Of a DNA stretch of 64,000 nucleotides, positions 26,730 through 35,595 are shown in pieces. The stretch covers positions 186,001 through 250,000 of the forward strand of contig CALYOP010000003.1 in assembly GCA_945266285.1 (NCBI GenBank). The letters are read 5' to 3'. Position 1 is the first letter of the stretch. Every line of letters begins with the position of its first letter. Source of the stretch: an uncultured Commensalibacter sp. Its GTDB lineage: Bacteria > Pseudomonadota > Alphaproteobacteria > Acetobacterales > Acetobacteraceae. The notes under the pieces were generated by a model. It was not told where the DNA came from, ran no database searches, and saw nothing but the letters and a program-made list of their open reading frames with translations. Made by a program: the position numbers and the translations under genes.

Positions 26730-27575
26730 TTATTCCAAAGCATCACGCAAACGACGTTCATAATGGCGGTAATATTTATCTGTCAATAATTCGCTTTTAA
26801 CCAAAACAGCGACATCTATTGTATTAAATTGGTGATCTATGACGGCACCGTCGCCTACAAAACCACCCAATCGTAAATAACCTTTGATCAATGGGGGAAG
26901 TTTGACCAAACAACGTCGTAAATCCAGTTTATGCGGATCCATCCGCATCATTTCTACACGCCGTTCGGGTAATGCTGTAACACGCAAAGCAGGCGGTGCA
27001 AGATGAACATGATAAAGATAGGTCAGTTCTTCCGATAACTGATCGGGATCCGTCCCTGGCAAACTTGCACAGCCAAAAAGCAAATCGATACGATACAGAA
27101 AAATATAAGAAGCAATCCCTTCCCATAATAACTGCATCGCAGAACGATTACGATAAGCTGGATCAACGCAAGAACGACCAACTTCCAATAAACGTCCAGG
27201 AAATTCATTTAAAATCGTTAAATCAAATTCATTGCTACTATAAAAATGACCAACTTTGTTGGCTTGTTCGCGTTGCAAAAGCCTATAGGTACCAACAACA
27301 CGTTCCAAAACACCCGTTTTGCTATGATCAATGATCAGCAAATAATCCGCAACATCATCAAATTCATCATGATCTCTTTGGGTTTCTGCTACTTTTTCGT
27401 CGGGTTTGGCGCCCATTTCCTCAACAAAAACCCGATAACGCAAAGCTCTTGCTGCATCGCGTTCTTCTTCAGTTTCAGCAAGCTTTACACTAAGATTACC
27501 TGCACGTAATTCAATAAATTTATCTCGGCTAAGTTCGAGCGTAGAAAGCGATCGAACAGTTTTATCAGTTGTCAC
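26730..27575 (-). CDS. olsB: OlsB-like ornithine N-acyltransferase (GNAT fold)
   Basis: A 281-residue acyl-ACP-dependent acyltransferase of the OlsB/hemolysin-like family, which makes lyso-ornithine lipid. Family segments are ALRYRVFVEEMGAKPDE, then VVGTYRLL, LLEVGRSCVDPAYRNRSA and LFGCASLPGTDP. The frame is open to 27629, but the GTG at 27575 has AGGAAG 9 bases upstream and overlaps the fur stop by 11 bases, so I choose it. That arrangement would couple translation with fur. Downstream is lnt. Ornithine lipids are known in acetic acid bacteria; OlsA is not in the window. Confidence 0.72.
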   Translation of the reverse strand: MTTDKTVRSLSTLELSRDKFIELRAGNLSVKLAETEEERDAARALRYRVFVEEMGAKPDEKVAETQRDHDEFDDVADYLLIIDHSKTGVLERVVGTYRLLQREQANKVGHFYSSNEFDLTILNEFPGRLLEVGRSCVDPAYRNRSAMQLLWEGIASYIFLYRIDLLFGCASLPGTDPDQLSEELTYLYHVHLAPPALRVTALPERRVEMMRMDPHKLDLRRCLVKLPPLIKGYLRLGGFVGDGAVIDHQFNTIDVAVLVKSELLTDKYYRHYERRLRDALE

Positions 27576-28050
27576 TGTCTTGTTCTTCCTGCTGGGGCTT
27601 CTTATTGTCTGATTTTGTACGACGGGCAAATAATTCTAGGCGATGCTGTACTAAATCAAATCCCAGTTTTTTAGCCATCTTTTCCACAAGCTTAACATGT
27701 TCAGGATCCTGAAATTCAATCACTTTCCCTGTATCAATATCAATCAAATGATAATGTGTGCTTGCATCCGTAACTTCGTAACGAGCACGACCTCCACCAA
27801 AATCGTGTTTTTCAAGAATCCCTTTTTCTTCCAACAACCGAACCGTTCGGTATACCGTTGCAACCGATATATTATCATCCAAAAGTGATGCGCGCCGATA
27901 AAGTTCCTCAACGTCAGGATGATCGTTAGATTCCAAAAGAACTCGCGTGATTACGCGTCGTTGTTCGGTCATCTTTAGACCTTGTTCGACACATAAGCGT
28001 TCTATTTTGGATAATGTGCTATTGGTATTTTCGCGCGTCATACGAACCAT
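27565..28050 (-). CDS. fur: Fur family metalloregulator
   Basis: A 161-residue repressor. The winged helix covers about residues 10-85 (LKMTEQRRVITRVLL, then NISVATVYRTVRLLEEKGI), followed by the metal and dimer domain with HYHLIDIDTGKVIEFQDPE. The Cys-x2-Cys zinc sites of E. coli Fur are absent, as is usual for alphaproteobacterial Fur/Mur proteins, which may sense manganese or iron. The protein ends in a polar tail (KKPQQEEQDSDN). It is followed by olsB with an 11-base overlap. The ligand metal cannot be decided from sequence. Confidence 0.88.
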   Translation of the reverse strand: MVRMTRENTNSTLSKIERLCVEQGLKMTEQRRVITRVLLESNDHPDVEELYRRASLLDDNISVATVYRTVRLLEEKGILEKHDFGGGRARYEVTDASTHYHLIDIDTGKVIEFQDPEHVKLVEKMAKKLGFDLVQHRLELFARRTKSDNKKPQQEEQDSDN

Positions 28051-28220
28051 AAAATAATTACAATAAATAAACCATTCACCGTATTATAGGTGGCTGTCAA
28101 CTGATCAATCATGTGAACATGACGTTGAGTCAGTATAACATTACGATATCCTTTATATATTTTTATATGAACATGAACAAGAGCAGGCTGTAAATTAAAA
28201 AACGATCCTTACTATTTTTG

Positions 28221-28248
28221 TAAAAATAATGCCGGTTATGTCATTATT
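28221..28248 (-). terminator. Intrinsic terminator after rimI
   Basis: On the minus strand AATAATG, a 10-base loop and CATTATT form the stem, followed by TTT. It begins 4 bases after the rimI stop and separates the nfuA-to-rimI transcript from fur. Confidence 0.6.
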
Positions 28249-28251
28249 ATA

Positions 28252-28704
28252 CTAACTTTCAAGTTTTTTTGACATAATATCCGCATGCTGCCCATGGCCA
28301 TAATAATGCAATCGCTGACCGATCTTCGCATATCCACATCGCAGATAAAGTCCTATGGCGGGTTCATTATCCTGATTCACTTCTAAAAATGAACAATGAA
28401 CCTTTTGCTGAATTAACGCACATAGCATTGCATCAATCATGTTGGCTGCGATCCCTTTTCGCCGAAAATCAGGTAATACCGCCAAGGTTATAATTTCTGA
28501 TTGATCCATCACGACATTATACAAAATAAAGCCAGAAACCGTTTGATCATTCTGAAAATCAACACATAAATAATGGGTAGAAAATGCCATTAATTCTTCA
28601 AAAGTCTGGCTTGACCAAGCACCTTTTCCTGTAAAACAGGATTGATGAATAGCAGCCAATACCGGCCCCAGATTTTCAATATCTTTTAAAATTCGCGTGG
28701 CCAT
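28252..28704 (-). CDS. rimI: Ribosomal-protein-alanine N-acetyltransferase RimI
   Basis: A 150-residue GNAT enzyme that acetylates the N-terminus of ribosomal protein S18. The acetyl-CoA loop is in VLPDFRRKGIAANMID, and the C-terminal EVNQDNEPAIGLYLRCGY motif is typical of RimI. It starts 2 bases after the tsaB stop, the common bacterial tsaB-rimI pairing, and precedes fur after a terminator. Confidence 0.9.
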   Translation of the reverse strand: MATRILKDIENLGPVLAAIHQSCFTGKGAWSSQTFEELMAFSTHYLCVDFQNDQTVSGFILYNVVMDQSEIITLAVLPDFRRKGIAANMIDAMLCALIQQKVHCSFLEVNQDNEPAIGLYLRCGYAKIGQRLHYYGHGQHADIMSKKLES

Positions 28705-28706
28705 AA

Positions 28707-29402
28707 TTATGAAGATGCCAGTTTGGATTTTATCTCAGGCTTTTTGGCTTCTGGCATATCAACATATAAAGGATAAAGTGGGTTTCCTATTTTGCCAATA
28801 TCCCAATATTGGCATGCTTTTTTTGCTACCATCACCGCATCCGCTTCATCTAACGAAGCACGTTCTATATTGGGACGGTCTCCCCATAATTCTGTTAACA
28901 AATGTGCCGACTCACCCGCCATCAAAATAGGTTCATCGGGAACTGATAATTGTTCAATCGCTGAAGCTATGACCTTTGACTGACTCGATTTTTCAATAAA
29001 AACCCTACCCCGACGCGCAAGGCTAACATGCCAAATATCTCGGCCTTTTGCTTGTTCCATCAATTCAGGAAACAAGGCCTCTCCACGGCGAATGCCAATA
29101 ACTGGACAACCTGTTCCCATTCCTAAGCCTGCAGCTAAAGCGATGGAGGCCCGCAATCCTGTAAATGAACCCGGTCCGATAATAACAGCAATCATCGTCA
29201 CAGCTTCAGCTTTGAGCTTATTTTTGGTTAATATATAGCGAACAATAAGAGGGAAACGTTCTGCCCCCCCTCTTCCAATTACACGTTCTTGATCTACAAC
29301 CGAAATATCCGATTTGCGACGATGAACAAGTGCTACAAAACCTGGAGCGTTTTCAACCGAAGAAGCTCCATTTAATATCAGAATTTTTTGTGAATCCATC
29401 AT
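28707..29402 (-). CDS. tsaB: tRNA threonylcarbamoyladenosine biosynthesis protein TsaB
   Basis: A 231-residue ASKHA-fold protein that works with TsaD, TsaE and TsaC to make t6A37 in ANN-decoding tRNAs. Family segments are IAVIIGPGSFTGLRASIALA and AGLGMGTGCPVIGI, with the N-terminal ILILNGASS strand. The usual Asp in the N-terminal DTS-like motif is Asn here (LNGASS), a deviation that also occurs in non-catalytic TsaB proteins. It overlaps no neighbour: rimI starts 2 bases after and the nitroreductase ends 7 bases before. Confidence 0.9.
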   Translation of the reverse strand: MMDSQKILILNGASSVENAPGFVALVHRRKSDISVVDQERVIGRGGAERFPLIVRYILTKNKLKAEAVTMIAVIIGPGSFTGLRASIALAAGLGMGTGCPVIGIRRGEALFPELMEQAKGRDIWHVSLARRGRVFIEKSSQSKVIASAIEQLSVPDEPILMAGESAHLLTELWGDRPNIERASLDEADAVMVAKKACQYWDIGKIGNPLYPLYVDMPEAKKPEIKSKLASS

Positions 29403-29409
29403 CCAATAT

Positions 29410-30003
29410 CTATAAAATCAAACAAGCTTCGTCAAAATCAAGACGCAGTGCACGCGGTGGTAAATTTTCACAATTGGCATATCCCAACCCCACAAGGAAA
29501 TTCGACCGCCAACCTTGCTTTTCCAAAAACAGTTCATCGACCATATTATTATCAAATCCAGAAATCGGAGCAACATCCAACCCCAAAGCCCGAGCAGCCA
29601 GGATTAAATATCCGCCTTCCAAGGTACTGTTGCGAAATGCTGTTTCTTCAGCAAAAGGGATATCCTCAATAAACCAAGAACGCAGCTCCTGTTCTGGATA
29701 TAAACGTGGCATCTGTTCATAAAAAAGCGGATCATGTGCAACAATCACCACCACCGGTGCAGCCATCATACAAGCAACGTTACCGGCCGATAATGCAGGG
29801 CGCAATTTTTCCTTGCTGGCTACCTGTTGAATGAATACAAACCGTGCAGGCTGACAATTTGCAGAAGTAGGACACAATTTTACCAAATCGTAAAGTTGTT
29901 CTAAAACCGAAGGCGCTACCGGTTGATCATTCCAGATTTTAGGGGTTCGCGCCTTTACAAATAACTGTGCCAAAGCATCATCGGATAAAGATGGCATTAT
30001 CAT
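29410..30003 (-). CDS. RutE/HadB-like nitroreductase (putative malonic semialdehyde reductase)
   Basis: A 197-residue FMN flavoprotein of the RutE branch. It has the family N-terminus ALAQLFVKARTPKIWNDQPV, the flavin segment CPTSANCQPARFVFIQ, and the C-terminal FLVGLGYANCENLPPRALRL. RutE reduces malonic semialdehyde in uracil degradation, but no other rut gene is present, so the physiological role is open. It sits between nfuA and tsaB with gaps of 6 to 7 bases, so it is in a housekeeping operon. A second nitroreductase (NfsB-like) is at 999-1655. Confidence 0.75.
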   Translation of the reverse strand: MIMPSLSDDALAQLFVKARTPKIWNDQPVAPSVLEQLYDLVKLCPTSANCQPARFVFIQQVASKEKLRPALSAGNVACMMAAPVVVIVAHDPLFYEQMPRLYPEQELRSWFIEDIPFAEETAFRNSTLEGGYLILAARALGLDVAPISGFDNNMVDELFLEKQGWRSNFLVGLGYANCENLPPRALRLDFDEACLIL

Positions 30004-30009
30004 TCCCTA

Positions 30010-30576
30010 TCAAATCGTCACTTTTTCAACCGATAAGACTTCGGGAATATAATGCTGCAAAATGCGTTCAACACCGTGTTTTAATGTGGCTGATGATGAA
30101 GGACAACCCTGACACGATCCCATCATTTTTAAATAAACACTACCATTTTTATAACCGCAAAACACGATATCTCCCCCATCACTAGCAACTGAAGGGCGAA
30201 CATGCGTTGCCAGAACTTCCTTTATTTTCTTAACAATTTCGATATCTTCACTATCAATTTCCATTTCTGGCAGCGAAAGATTTTCCTGCTCCGAAAATAA
30301 AGGTTGTCCGGTTAACATAAAATCCATGATAACCGAAAGCAATTTCGATTTTAAAAAATCCCATGATTGCGCGTCTGTTTTTGTGACCACTAAAAAATCT
30401 TGTCCTACAAAAACGCGCAACACCCCTTCCAATTCGAATAATGCCGAAGCAAGTGGGGATTTTTCAGCAATATAGGCATTATAAAAATCAAGTGTTTGAT
30501 GATTATCAAGGATGGATTTCCCCAACAGAAATTTAAGCGCATTCGGATTTGGTGTTTCCTCGGTTTGAATAACCAT
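30010..30576 (-). CDS. nfuA: NfuA-like Fe-S cluster carrier (Nfu_N plus NifU C-terminal domain)
   Basis: A 188-residue protein. The N-terminal Nfu_N domain (TEETPNPNALKFLLG) and the C-terminal NifU domain with the cluster-binding CxxC (GSCQGCPSSS) are both present. Such proteins carry 4Fe-4S clusters to targets such as aconitase or lipoate synthase. It is the first gene of the block nfuA, RutE-like, tsaB, rimI; the TagF-like gene ends 10 bases before it. MutY in this window is itself a 4Fe-4S enzyme, although no direct link is claimed. Confidence 0.9.
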   Translation of the reverse strand: MVIQTEETPNPNALKFLLGKSILDNHQTLDFYNAYIAEKSPLASALFELEGVLRVFVGQDFLVVTKTDAQSWDFLKSKLLSVIMDFMLTGQPLFSEQENLSLPEMEIDSEDIEIVKKIKEVLATHVRPSVASDGGDIVFCGYKNGSVYLKMMGSCQGCPSSSATLKHGVERILQHYIPEVLSVEKVTI

Positions 30577-30586
30577 TCAATTTTTC

Positions 30587-32254
30587 CTATTCATGAACAC
30601 GAAGACTGTTTTTAATATCATTGACAATAATATCAGCCGCTTGACCCGCAAATGGCATTAACTCCCTAACAACGGCTTGACGTTGGGATGCTTTTGGATC
30701 AGCTTTGTTTTGACGATATTCATCAATAAATTTACGAGCTTCTGCAATTGTATTAACTTTATATGTTCCTGACTCTACCAGTTTACCCGTAGCATTAAAA
30801 GGTGCATGATTTTTGCGTTCCAAAAATAAAAGCGGTTTTTTTTCAAAAATTTGATACTCAATCAAAAAACTGACGCCATCGGTCAGTAACGCATCAGATG
30901 CAGCGAAACTTGGACCATATTTCCCTTCTGTCGAAATATAAGTATTTGGTAACGCATTCCATGCATCAAAAAAACCCTTGATCTGATCAGGTGTCATTGC
31001 CCCTTGGATACCTAATACACTAAATAAAACAGGATGGGGCCTGAAAATAATTTCGATATCCTGATCTTCCTTAGCCCATGCTAGCATATCCTTATATACG
31101 TAATTAAAGGTTCCAAAATTAATCCCACCAAGTGCACCGATACTATGATGTGCAGCCCAAATTAAACGAAATTTCCTTTTTTCAGATTTTATTGGCCACT
31201 CTGGCTGGTTTACATAATTTTTTATCATATCCAATTTGGGATGACCCGATAAACACATATTGTCACCGCCACGGATACTCGCTTTCTTCATATTTCGTAA
31301 AGTTGCTTCATTTTCACAATAAATACGCCAGCAAATCCGATGAAATTCCTGATCTGAATGTCCATCTTCATTATGATCCGCATACATCTCAACGAGATTA
31401 AATCCATAATAAGGCACATAACATACCCGCGTAAAAGACAGGTTTTTGGAATGAAAGGGTCCCGGTATATCATGATCCCATGGTGACTGACGGAAAACGA
31501 TATCGGGTGTTATCATCTTTAGTAAATAAGATGCTTGAGAAATATTGGAAAGCTGGAAACGGATATGAGGAAGATTTTCTTTTTCAAGAAATTTGTGAAC
31601 TTCATCTTCACCAATAAAACCATACTCACCTTTGAAACGCTTTGGAACGGATGCCAATATCGGCTCAAAAGCCGGATCACTAACCATTTTTTGATAAATA
31701 CCCCGAATACTATCAAAACTGGCAATCTGGTGAACTAAAAATACAACCTTGATCTGCTGATAGGAAACAGGAATTCTACGACTTATGTAATTAATATTAT
31801 CGTCAAAAGCGACCATACGGTTTTTTATATGGTCAATATTAGAATTCGAAAATTGAACACCCTCTTTCAAATCACTAAGAATAGAAGAAAGCTGCTTTAT
31901 TTCACGCGCTAACGCTTCATTTCTATTTTCTGGCGCAACTTCAGCAATTGAACTCAAAACAGGTTGGTTTTTGATCATCTCAATGAGGATATGATCTATT
32001 TTCTTGTCCCCACTTGGAGAGTAACTTCCAAAAAATATCAGACAACCTTTATGGGAAAGCTTCGTATGAAATCGCGTTGTTATTTTTTGCAGAGGATTAA
32101 GGAATAATAATTGATTATCTTCATACTTCCAAAAACTTTCATTTGGATGAATATTCCCTTGTATCTGACCGTTACTTTTTAACTGAAGTCCTTCTATAAC
32201 GTGGGTTCCGTCACTACGGTACATGCTGAATTTCTTATTGAAAAATTCAATCAC
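30587..32254 (-). CDS. TagF/CDP-glycerol glycerophosphotransferase-like protein with extra N-terminal domain
   Basis: A 555-residue protein, start GTG with AGGA 8 bases upstream. Residues 1-75 form a small domain (LKSNGQIQGN, SFWKYEDNQLLFLN, GCLIFFGSY) that recurs in the acetyltransferase at 56548-57669. A coiled linker (about 95-150) follows. Residues 165-540 look like a GT-B fold of the TagB/TagF type: VVFLVHQIASFDSIR, SGHPKLDM, IIFRPHP and DALLTDGVSFLIEYQ. The enzyme probably adds a glycerol phosphate, sugar or similar unit to a surface glycan. No membrane segment is seen. Donor and acceptor are unknown. Confidence 0.6.
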   Translation of the reverse strand: MIEFFNKKFSMYRSDGTHVIEGLQLKSNGQIQGNIHPNESFWKYEDNQLLFLNPLQKITTRFHTKLSHKGCLIFFGSYSPSGDKKIDHILIEMIKNQPVLSSIAEVAPENRNEALAREIKQLSSILSDLKEGVQFSNSNIDHIKNRMVAFDDNINYISRRIPVSYQQIKVVFLVHQIASFDSIRGIYQKMVSDPAFEPILASVPKRFKGEYGFIGEDEVHKFLEKENLPHIRFQLSNISQASYLLKMITPDIVFRQSPWDHDIPGPFHSKNLSFTRVCYVPYYGFNLVEMYADHNEDGHSDQEFHRICWRIYCENEATLRNMKKASIRGGDNMCLSGHPKLDMIKNYVNQPEWPIKSEKRKFRLIWAAHHSIGALGGINFGTFNYVYKDMLAWAKEDQDIEIIFRPHPVLFSVLGIQGAMTPDQIKGFFDAWNALPNTYISTEGKYGPSFAASDALLTDGVSFLIEYQIFEKKPLLFLERKNHAPFNATGKLVESGTYKVNTIAEARKFIDEYRQNKADPKASQRQAVVRELMPFAGQAADIIVNDIKNSLRVHE

Positions 32255-32334
32255 TGCAAAATCCTAATTTCTTTTATAATTACATTAAACGAGCAATATA
32301 ATTTATAACAAGAAATATTAACAAGTGTTTAACA

Positions 32335-32363
32335 AACGAATATTTTAATAATATTTATTCGTT
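32335..32363 (-). terminator. Hairpin after the TPR gene
   Basis: AACGAATA and TATTCGTT form a perfect 8-bp outer stem with an AT-rich interior that can pair further. It is 30 bases after the stop of the TPR gene and before the TagF-like gene. The flanks are AT-rich without a long T-run. Confidence 0.45.
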
Positions 32364-32392
32364 GTATACTCGTTATAAACATCAAATAACCG

Positions 32393-33616
32393 TCATTTAG
32401 AGTTCATAATTCTTAAGGTTAATAATTGAGCAATTTCAGAAGCAACCCCCCCTTCTTTAATTGCTTTTAACGTATCTATGGCCTGTTTTTTCTGACCCGC
32501 ATCTTTTTGTGCCATAGCAATATGCAAACGTGCGACTCCTGAGTTTGTTAATGGCATAGTTAAAGCTTCATTCATAAGGTTTAAGCCCTGTTGAACCTTA
32601 CCAGCACAAACTTGGTTATACCCTAGCATCAAGAGATCATCGCCTCTCTTGTCGTTCTTGAATGCCGTAATATCTTTATTCAAAGAATATTGAACATCCT
32701 GAGCTTTTTTTGCGATAAATTTCCGCAGCCGCATCGCTCTTTCAGCATTTGCATCATTTCCCAATACCCCTGAACTATAACCGCGAATCATGATTTTATT
32801 GGCCAGTTCTGGTAAGCCAGCTTGGACCGAAATCTCGGCCATGTTCATATAATCGTCGCTATTTTTAACAAGCCCTACATCATTTCGCAAACGCCAGATT
32901 TCCACCTGAACCCCCGAAGAAAGTCCCGGTCGTGTCATTAATGCTTTCATCAAATGTTCCCAATAAATGGGTTTTGAATAATGAATGGCTAATTGGGTAT
33001 AGCTATGAAGTAATCCTTTTCGATCATCAAGTTTCTTTTGGCAATTCGCCATAATTAACCATTGGGATTCAGCAGGTACTTCCCCACGTTTATTTTCCTG
33101 GTCAATCTGGTCTTGCTGTGCTTTTAACGCTGATTGGTAATCTTCCTTCAAATAATAACTTTGAATAAGCAGCGTCGGCATATAGGGGTGACTTCCCCCT
33201 GCAGCGATATAATTTTTAATCGCTTGGATAGCGATATCATATTTTTTTGCACGATAGGCCAAACTGGCCTGTGCCATTAATAGGTTGATTTTTTCCTTTT
33301 GCGCAGTGGTCTTGGCATTGATCAATCGATCATAAATCCCAATTGCCTCATCCGTTTTCCCTGCTTTAACGGCGATGGCTAGCTGCATATGGTCAATGAC
33401 ATTTTGTTCATATGCGCTTTTAGGGGTTATACCTTGTGCTTCCTTAACGTATTGTTCCGCCTGCTCGTAATGCCCCTGCTTCATGGCTTGTTCTGCCTTT
33501 TTTAGAGGAACAGCCATTTTTTTGCTGACAATACCTTGAGCATTAGCATAGGCCATTCCTCCCAAACTCAAGAAAGCAGCAGCTACACTAGAACGTAACA
33601 ATTTAGAAAGCGTCAT
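32393..33616 (-). CDS. TPR-repeat periplasmic protein in a TonB-ExbBD operon
   Basis: A 407-residue protein with a signal peptide (about 1-26, SLGGMAYANA-QG). The rest is helical with TPR-like repeats, for example KAEQAMKQGHYEQAEQYVKE, IGIYDRLINAK, AYRAKKYDIAIQAIKNYI and GYNQVCAGKVQQGLNLMNEA. It is last in a five-gene block tonB-exbB-exbD-exbD-TPR with short gaps, so it is probably a periplasmic accessory to the TonB motor. It could contact TonB or receptor plugs, but the partner is not predictable from sequence. Confidence 0.65.
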   Translation of the reverse strand: MTLSKLLRSSVAAAFLSLGGMAYANAQGIVSKKMAVPLKKAEQAMKQGHYEQAEQYVKEAQGITPKSAYEQNVIDHMQLAIAVKAGKTDEAIGIYDRLINAKTTAQKEKINLLMAQASLAYRAKKYDIAIQAIKNYIAAGGSHPYMPTLLIQSYYLKEDYQSALKAQQDQIDQENKRGEVPAESQWLIMANCQKKLDDRKGLLHSYTQLAIHYSKPIYWEHLMKALMTRPGLSSGVQVEIWRLRNDVGLVKNSDDYMNMAEISVQAGLPELANKIMIRGYSSGVLGNDANAERAMRLRKFIAKKAQDVQYSLNKDITAFKNDKRGDDLLMLGYNQVCAGKVQQGLNLMNEALTMPLTNSGVARLHIAMAQKDAGQKKQAIDTLKAIKEGGVASEIAQLLTLRIMNSK

Positions 33617-33634
33617 CAGGAAATCCTTATACGT

Positions 33635-34075
33635 TTAGTTCTTATTGATAATACCGATTTTTTTTACCCCAAGCCGTTGCGCATCCGCTAAAATAATTGC
33701 AACGGTCTCATAATTAGCCATAGGATCAGGCTTGATATGAAGTTCTGGTTGATCCACTTGCCCTGCAATATCCTTTAAGTGAATTGCCAACGCATCTTCG
33801 TTCGCAACGACCTGATTATTGAAGGTCAAAGTGTTATCAAAATCAACCCCTACGGTAACAAAAGGGGGCGGTGTTTGATTTTCAGGTGGGTTGCCCTGAG
33901 CTATCGCTAATTGAACCGACTGTGTTTGCAACGGAATGGTAATAATCAACATCACCAATAATACCAACATCACGTCAATCAAAGGCGTCGTGTTAATATC
34001 AGAAATGACAGCGTCATCCTGCTCATCGTTCTGCCGAAAAGGTTTTCGGAATATTCTGGGTTTCAAACGACTCAT
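33635..34075 (-). CDS. exbD: ExbD/TolR-type protein, second copy
   Basis: A 146-residue protein, counted from the ATG at 34075, which has GGGGAGAAG just upstream; the frame extends to 34198 but overlaps the previous gene. A single membrane helix follows the SDINTTPLIDVMLVLLVMLI motif, with the proton-carrying Asp in PLID. The periplasmic part carries PELHIKPDPMANYETVAIILAD. ExbD is the H+ channel partner of ExbB that energises TonB. It follows another exbD-like gene with a gap of 16 bases. Confidence 0.88.
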   Translation of the reverse strand: MSRLKPRIFRKPFRQNDEQDDAVISDINTTPLIDVMLVLLVMLIITIPLQTQSVQLAIAQGNPPENQTPPPFVTVGVDFDNTLTFNNQVVANEDALAIHLKDIAGQVDQPELHIKPDPMANYETVAIILADAQRLGVKKIGIINKN

Positions 34076-34091
34076 TTTCTTCTCCCCAAAA

Positions 34092-34541
34092 TCATCGCGG
34101 TGGTGGTTGCGTAATAAAATCAACCCGCACAATACCGGCTTGCTGACAAGCCTGCATGAGCTGACCAACCATTCCATAATTCGCTTTACTATCACCACGA
34201 ATTTGAACTTGTGGCTGGGGATTGAAAGTTGCGGCCTTTTTTAAATAAGCGGTCAACTCATCGTGATTCACCAATTGCTCATTTAAATAAGTTTCTCCGC
34301 TCTTCGTAACAGCCAAAACGATATTTCCCGGTTTCACTAGGGTTAGATGGCTTAATCGTGTGGGAAGATCTAATTTAACGGTTCGAGTCGCAACAGGAAT
34401 GGTGATCAGAAAGATAATCAACAATACCAACATGATATCAACTAAAGGGGTTGTGTTGATTTCGGACACAACCTCATTTTCTTCACCTTCATAACCACCG
34501 TAATCGCCACCACCACGTGGACTGCCCATATGTAAATTCAT
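34092..34541 (-). CDS. exbD: ExbD/TolR-type protein, first copy
   Basis: A 149-residue protein with a Gly-rich N-terminus (GSPRGGGDYGG) and the membrane motif SEINTTPLVDIMLVLLIIFL, with the essential Asp in PLVD. The periplasmic domain includes QVQIRGDSKANYGMVGQLMQACQ. It overlaps exbB by 4 bases (ATGA). Together with the second copy this gives two distinct ExbDs, which may form a hetero-oligomer in one motor (inference). Confidence 0.9.
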   Translation of the reverse strand: MNLHMGSPRGGGDYGGYEGEENEVVSEINTTPLVDIMLVLLIIFLITIPVATRTVKLDLPTRLSHLTLVKPGNIVLAVTKSGETYLNEQLVNHDELTAYLKKAATFNPQPQVQIRGDSKANYGMVGQLMQACQQAGIVRVDFITQPPPR

Positions 34542-35515
34542 GAGGCTGAATTACCTTTAATATTGCCGTTATTCTGTGAAGCCGTTTCGTTACCCTGTTT
34601 AACGCCTCCCATAAGAACCGTTTGCACATCAGCTGCGAAATTACGTAATTGTTCCATAACGTTTTTATTACGACGGATTAAAAAGTTATATCCAAGCACC
34701 GCAGGAACCGCAGTTGCAAGACCAATTGCTGTCATAATCAATGCTTCACCTACAGGTCCAGCCACTTTATCCAAAGTCGCCTGTCCTGCGATACTAATAG
34801 CCGCAAGCGCGTGGTGAATACCCCAAACCGTACCAAATAACCCAACAAAAGGTGCCGTTGAACCAACCGTTCCTAAAAAAGCTAAACCACGTTGTAAACG
34901 ATTTTGAATATGATCGACAGCGCGATGAATTTCCATTGAAGTCCAGCTATAAAGATCTATCGTTTCTTGCAACGCACCGGCATGATGTTGAACGGCCTCA
35001 ATCCCTTTTTCAGCGGTAAAGCGGAATAAAGATCTTTCTCCAAGCCGTTTTGTTCCTTCCTGAAGATTTTTTTGTTGCCAGAAATTCTGCTGAACTACTT
35101 CTTTTGCCGCTTTGAAAATACGGTTCTGCTCAATAAATTTAAAGATCATGATATACCAGCTGCCAATCGACATAACCGCCATAATCAGCAAGGTTATTCT
35201 GGAAACGGTATCACCCCCTTTCCACAAATCACTTAATCCATAGGGATTTTTTGCAGATTTTGTTGCCTGATCTTCATTACTGATTGCCAAGCCTTGTTGA
35301 CCATTTTCAGCTGGAGCTGCTGAAGAATCCGGCATTTGGGCTGGATTAGATGCTGCGGGAGACTCTGGTGGTAAATTTGACTGCTTTACTTGGGTTACAG
35401 GATCCGTTTTTACAGAAACGTTCTGGGCTTCTGCTAAACTGCAAACACTGATCGCCATCGCACCACTCAGAACCATTGGGATTGAATAACGAAAAAGGCG
35501 AGAGTTTTTTTTCAT
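34538..35515 (-). CDS. exbB: ExbB-type motor protein with N-terminal signal and linker
   Basis: A 325-residue protein. A signal-like helix (1-30, ending SLAEA), then a Pro/Ser/Gln-rich segment (30-95), precede the ExbB core: a first helix VSRITLLIMAVMSIGSWYIM, a cytoplasmic domain with EKGIEAVQHHAG, and the last helices AFLGTVGSTAPFVGLFGTVWG and IMTAIGLATAVPAVLGYNFL. It couples the proton gradient to TonB. The periplasmic N-terminal extension is found in some alphaproteobacteria (family knowledge). The first ExbD is coupled by a 4-base overlap. Confidence 0.92.
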   Translation of the reverse strand: MKKNSRLFRYSIPMVLSGAMAISVCSLAEAQNVSVKTDPVTQVKQSNLPPESPAASNPAQMPDSSAAPAENGQQGLAISNEDQATKSAKNPYGLSDLWKGGDTVSRITLLIMAVMSIGSWYIMIFKFIEQNRIFKAAKEVVQQNFWQQKNLQEGTKRLGERSLFRFTAEKGIEAVQHHAGALQETIDLYSWTSMEIHRAVDHIQNRLQRGLAFLGTVGSTAPFVGLFGTVWGIHHALAAISIAGQATLDKVAGPVGEALIMTAIGLATAVPAVLGYNFLIRRNKNVMEQLRNFAADVQTVLMGGVKQGNETASQNNGNIKGNSAS

Positions 35516-35595
35516 ATTTTGATCGTTTCCTTTTTTAACAATGAGCAGACAACTACTTCAGATAATTTTATCAGATCTTCAGTAAGCCCTGTTTT

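Noticed and set aside
28083-28100. TATAAT and TTGACA near the fur start
   Set aside because: On the minus strand they are only 6 bases apart, so they do not form one promoter; no good pairing at 16-18 bases.
29410-30003. Pyrimidine degradation (rut) operon suggested by a RutE-like protein
   Set aside because: No rutA, B, C, D or F neighbour; the gene lies between nfuA and tsaB.
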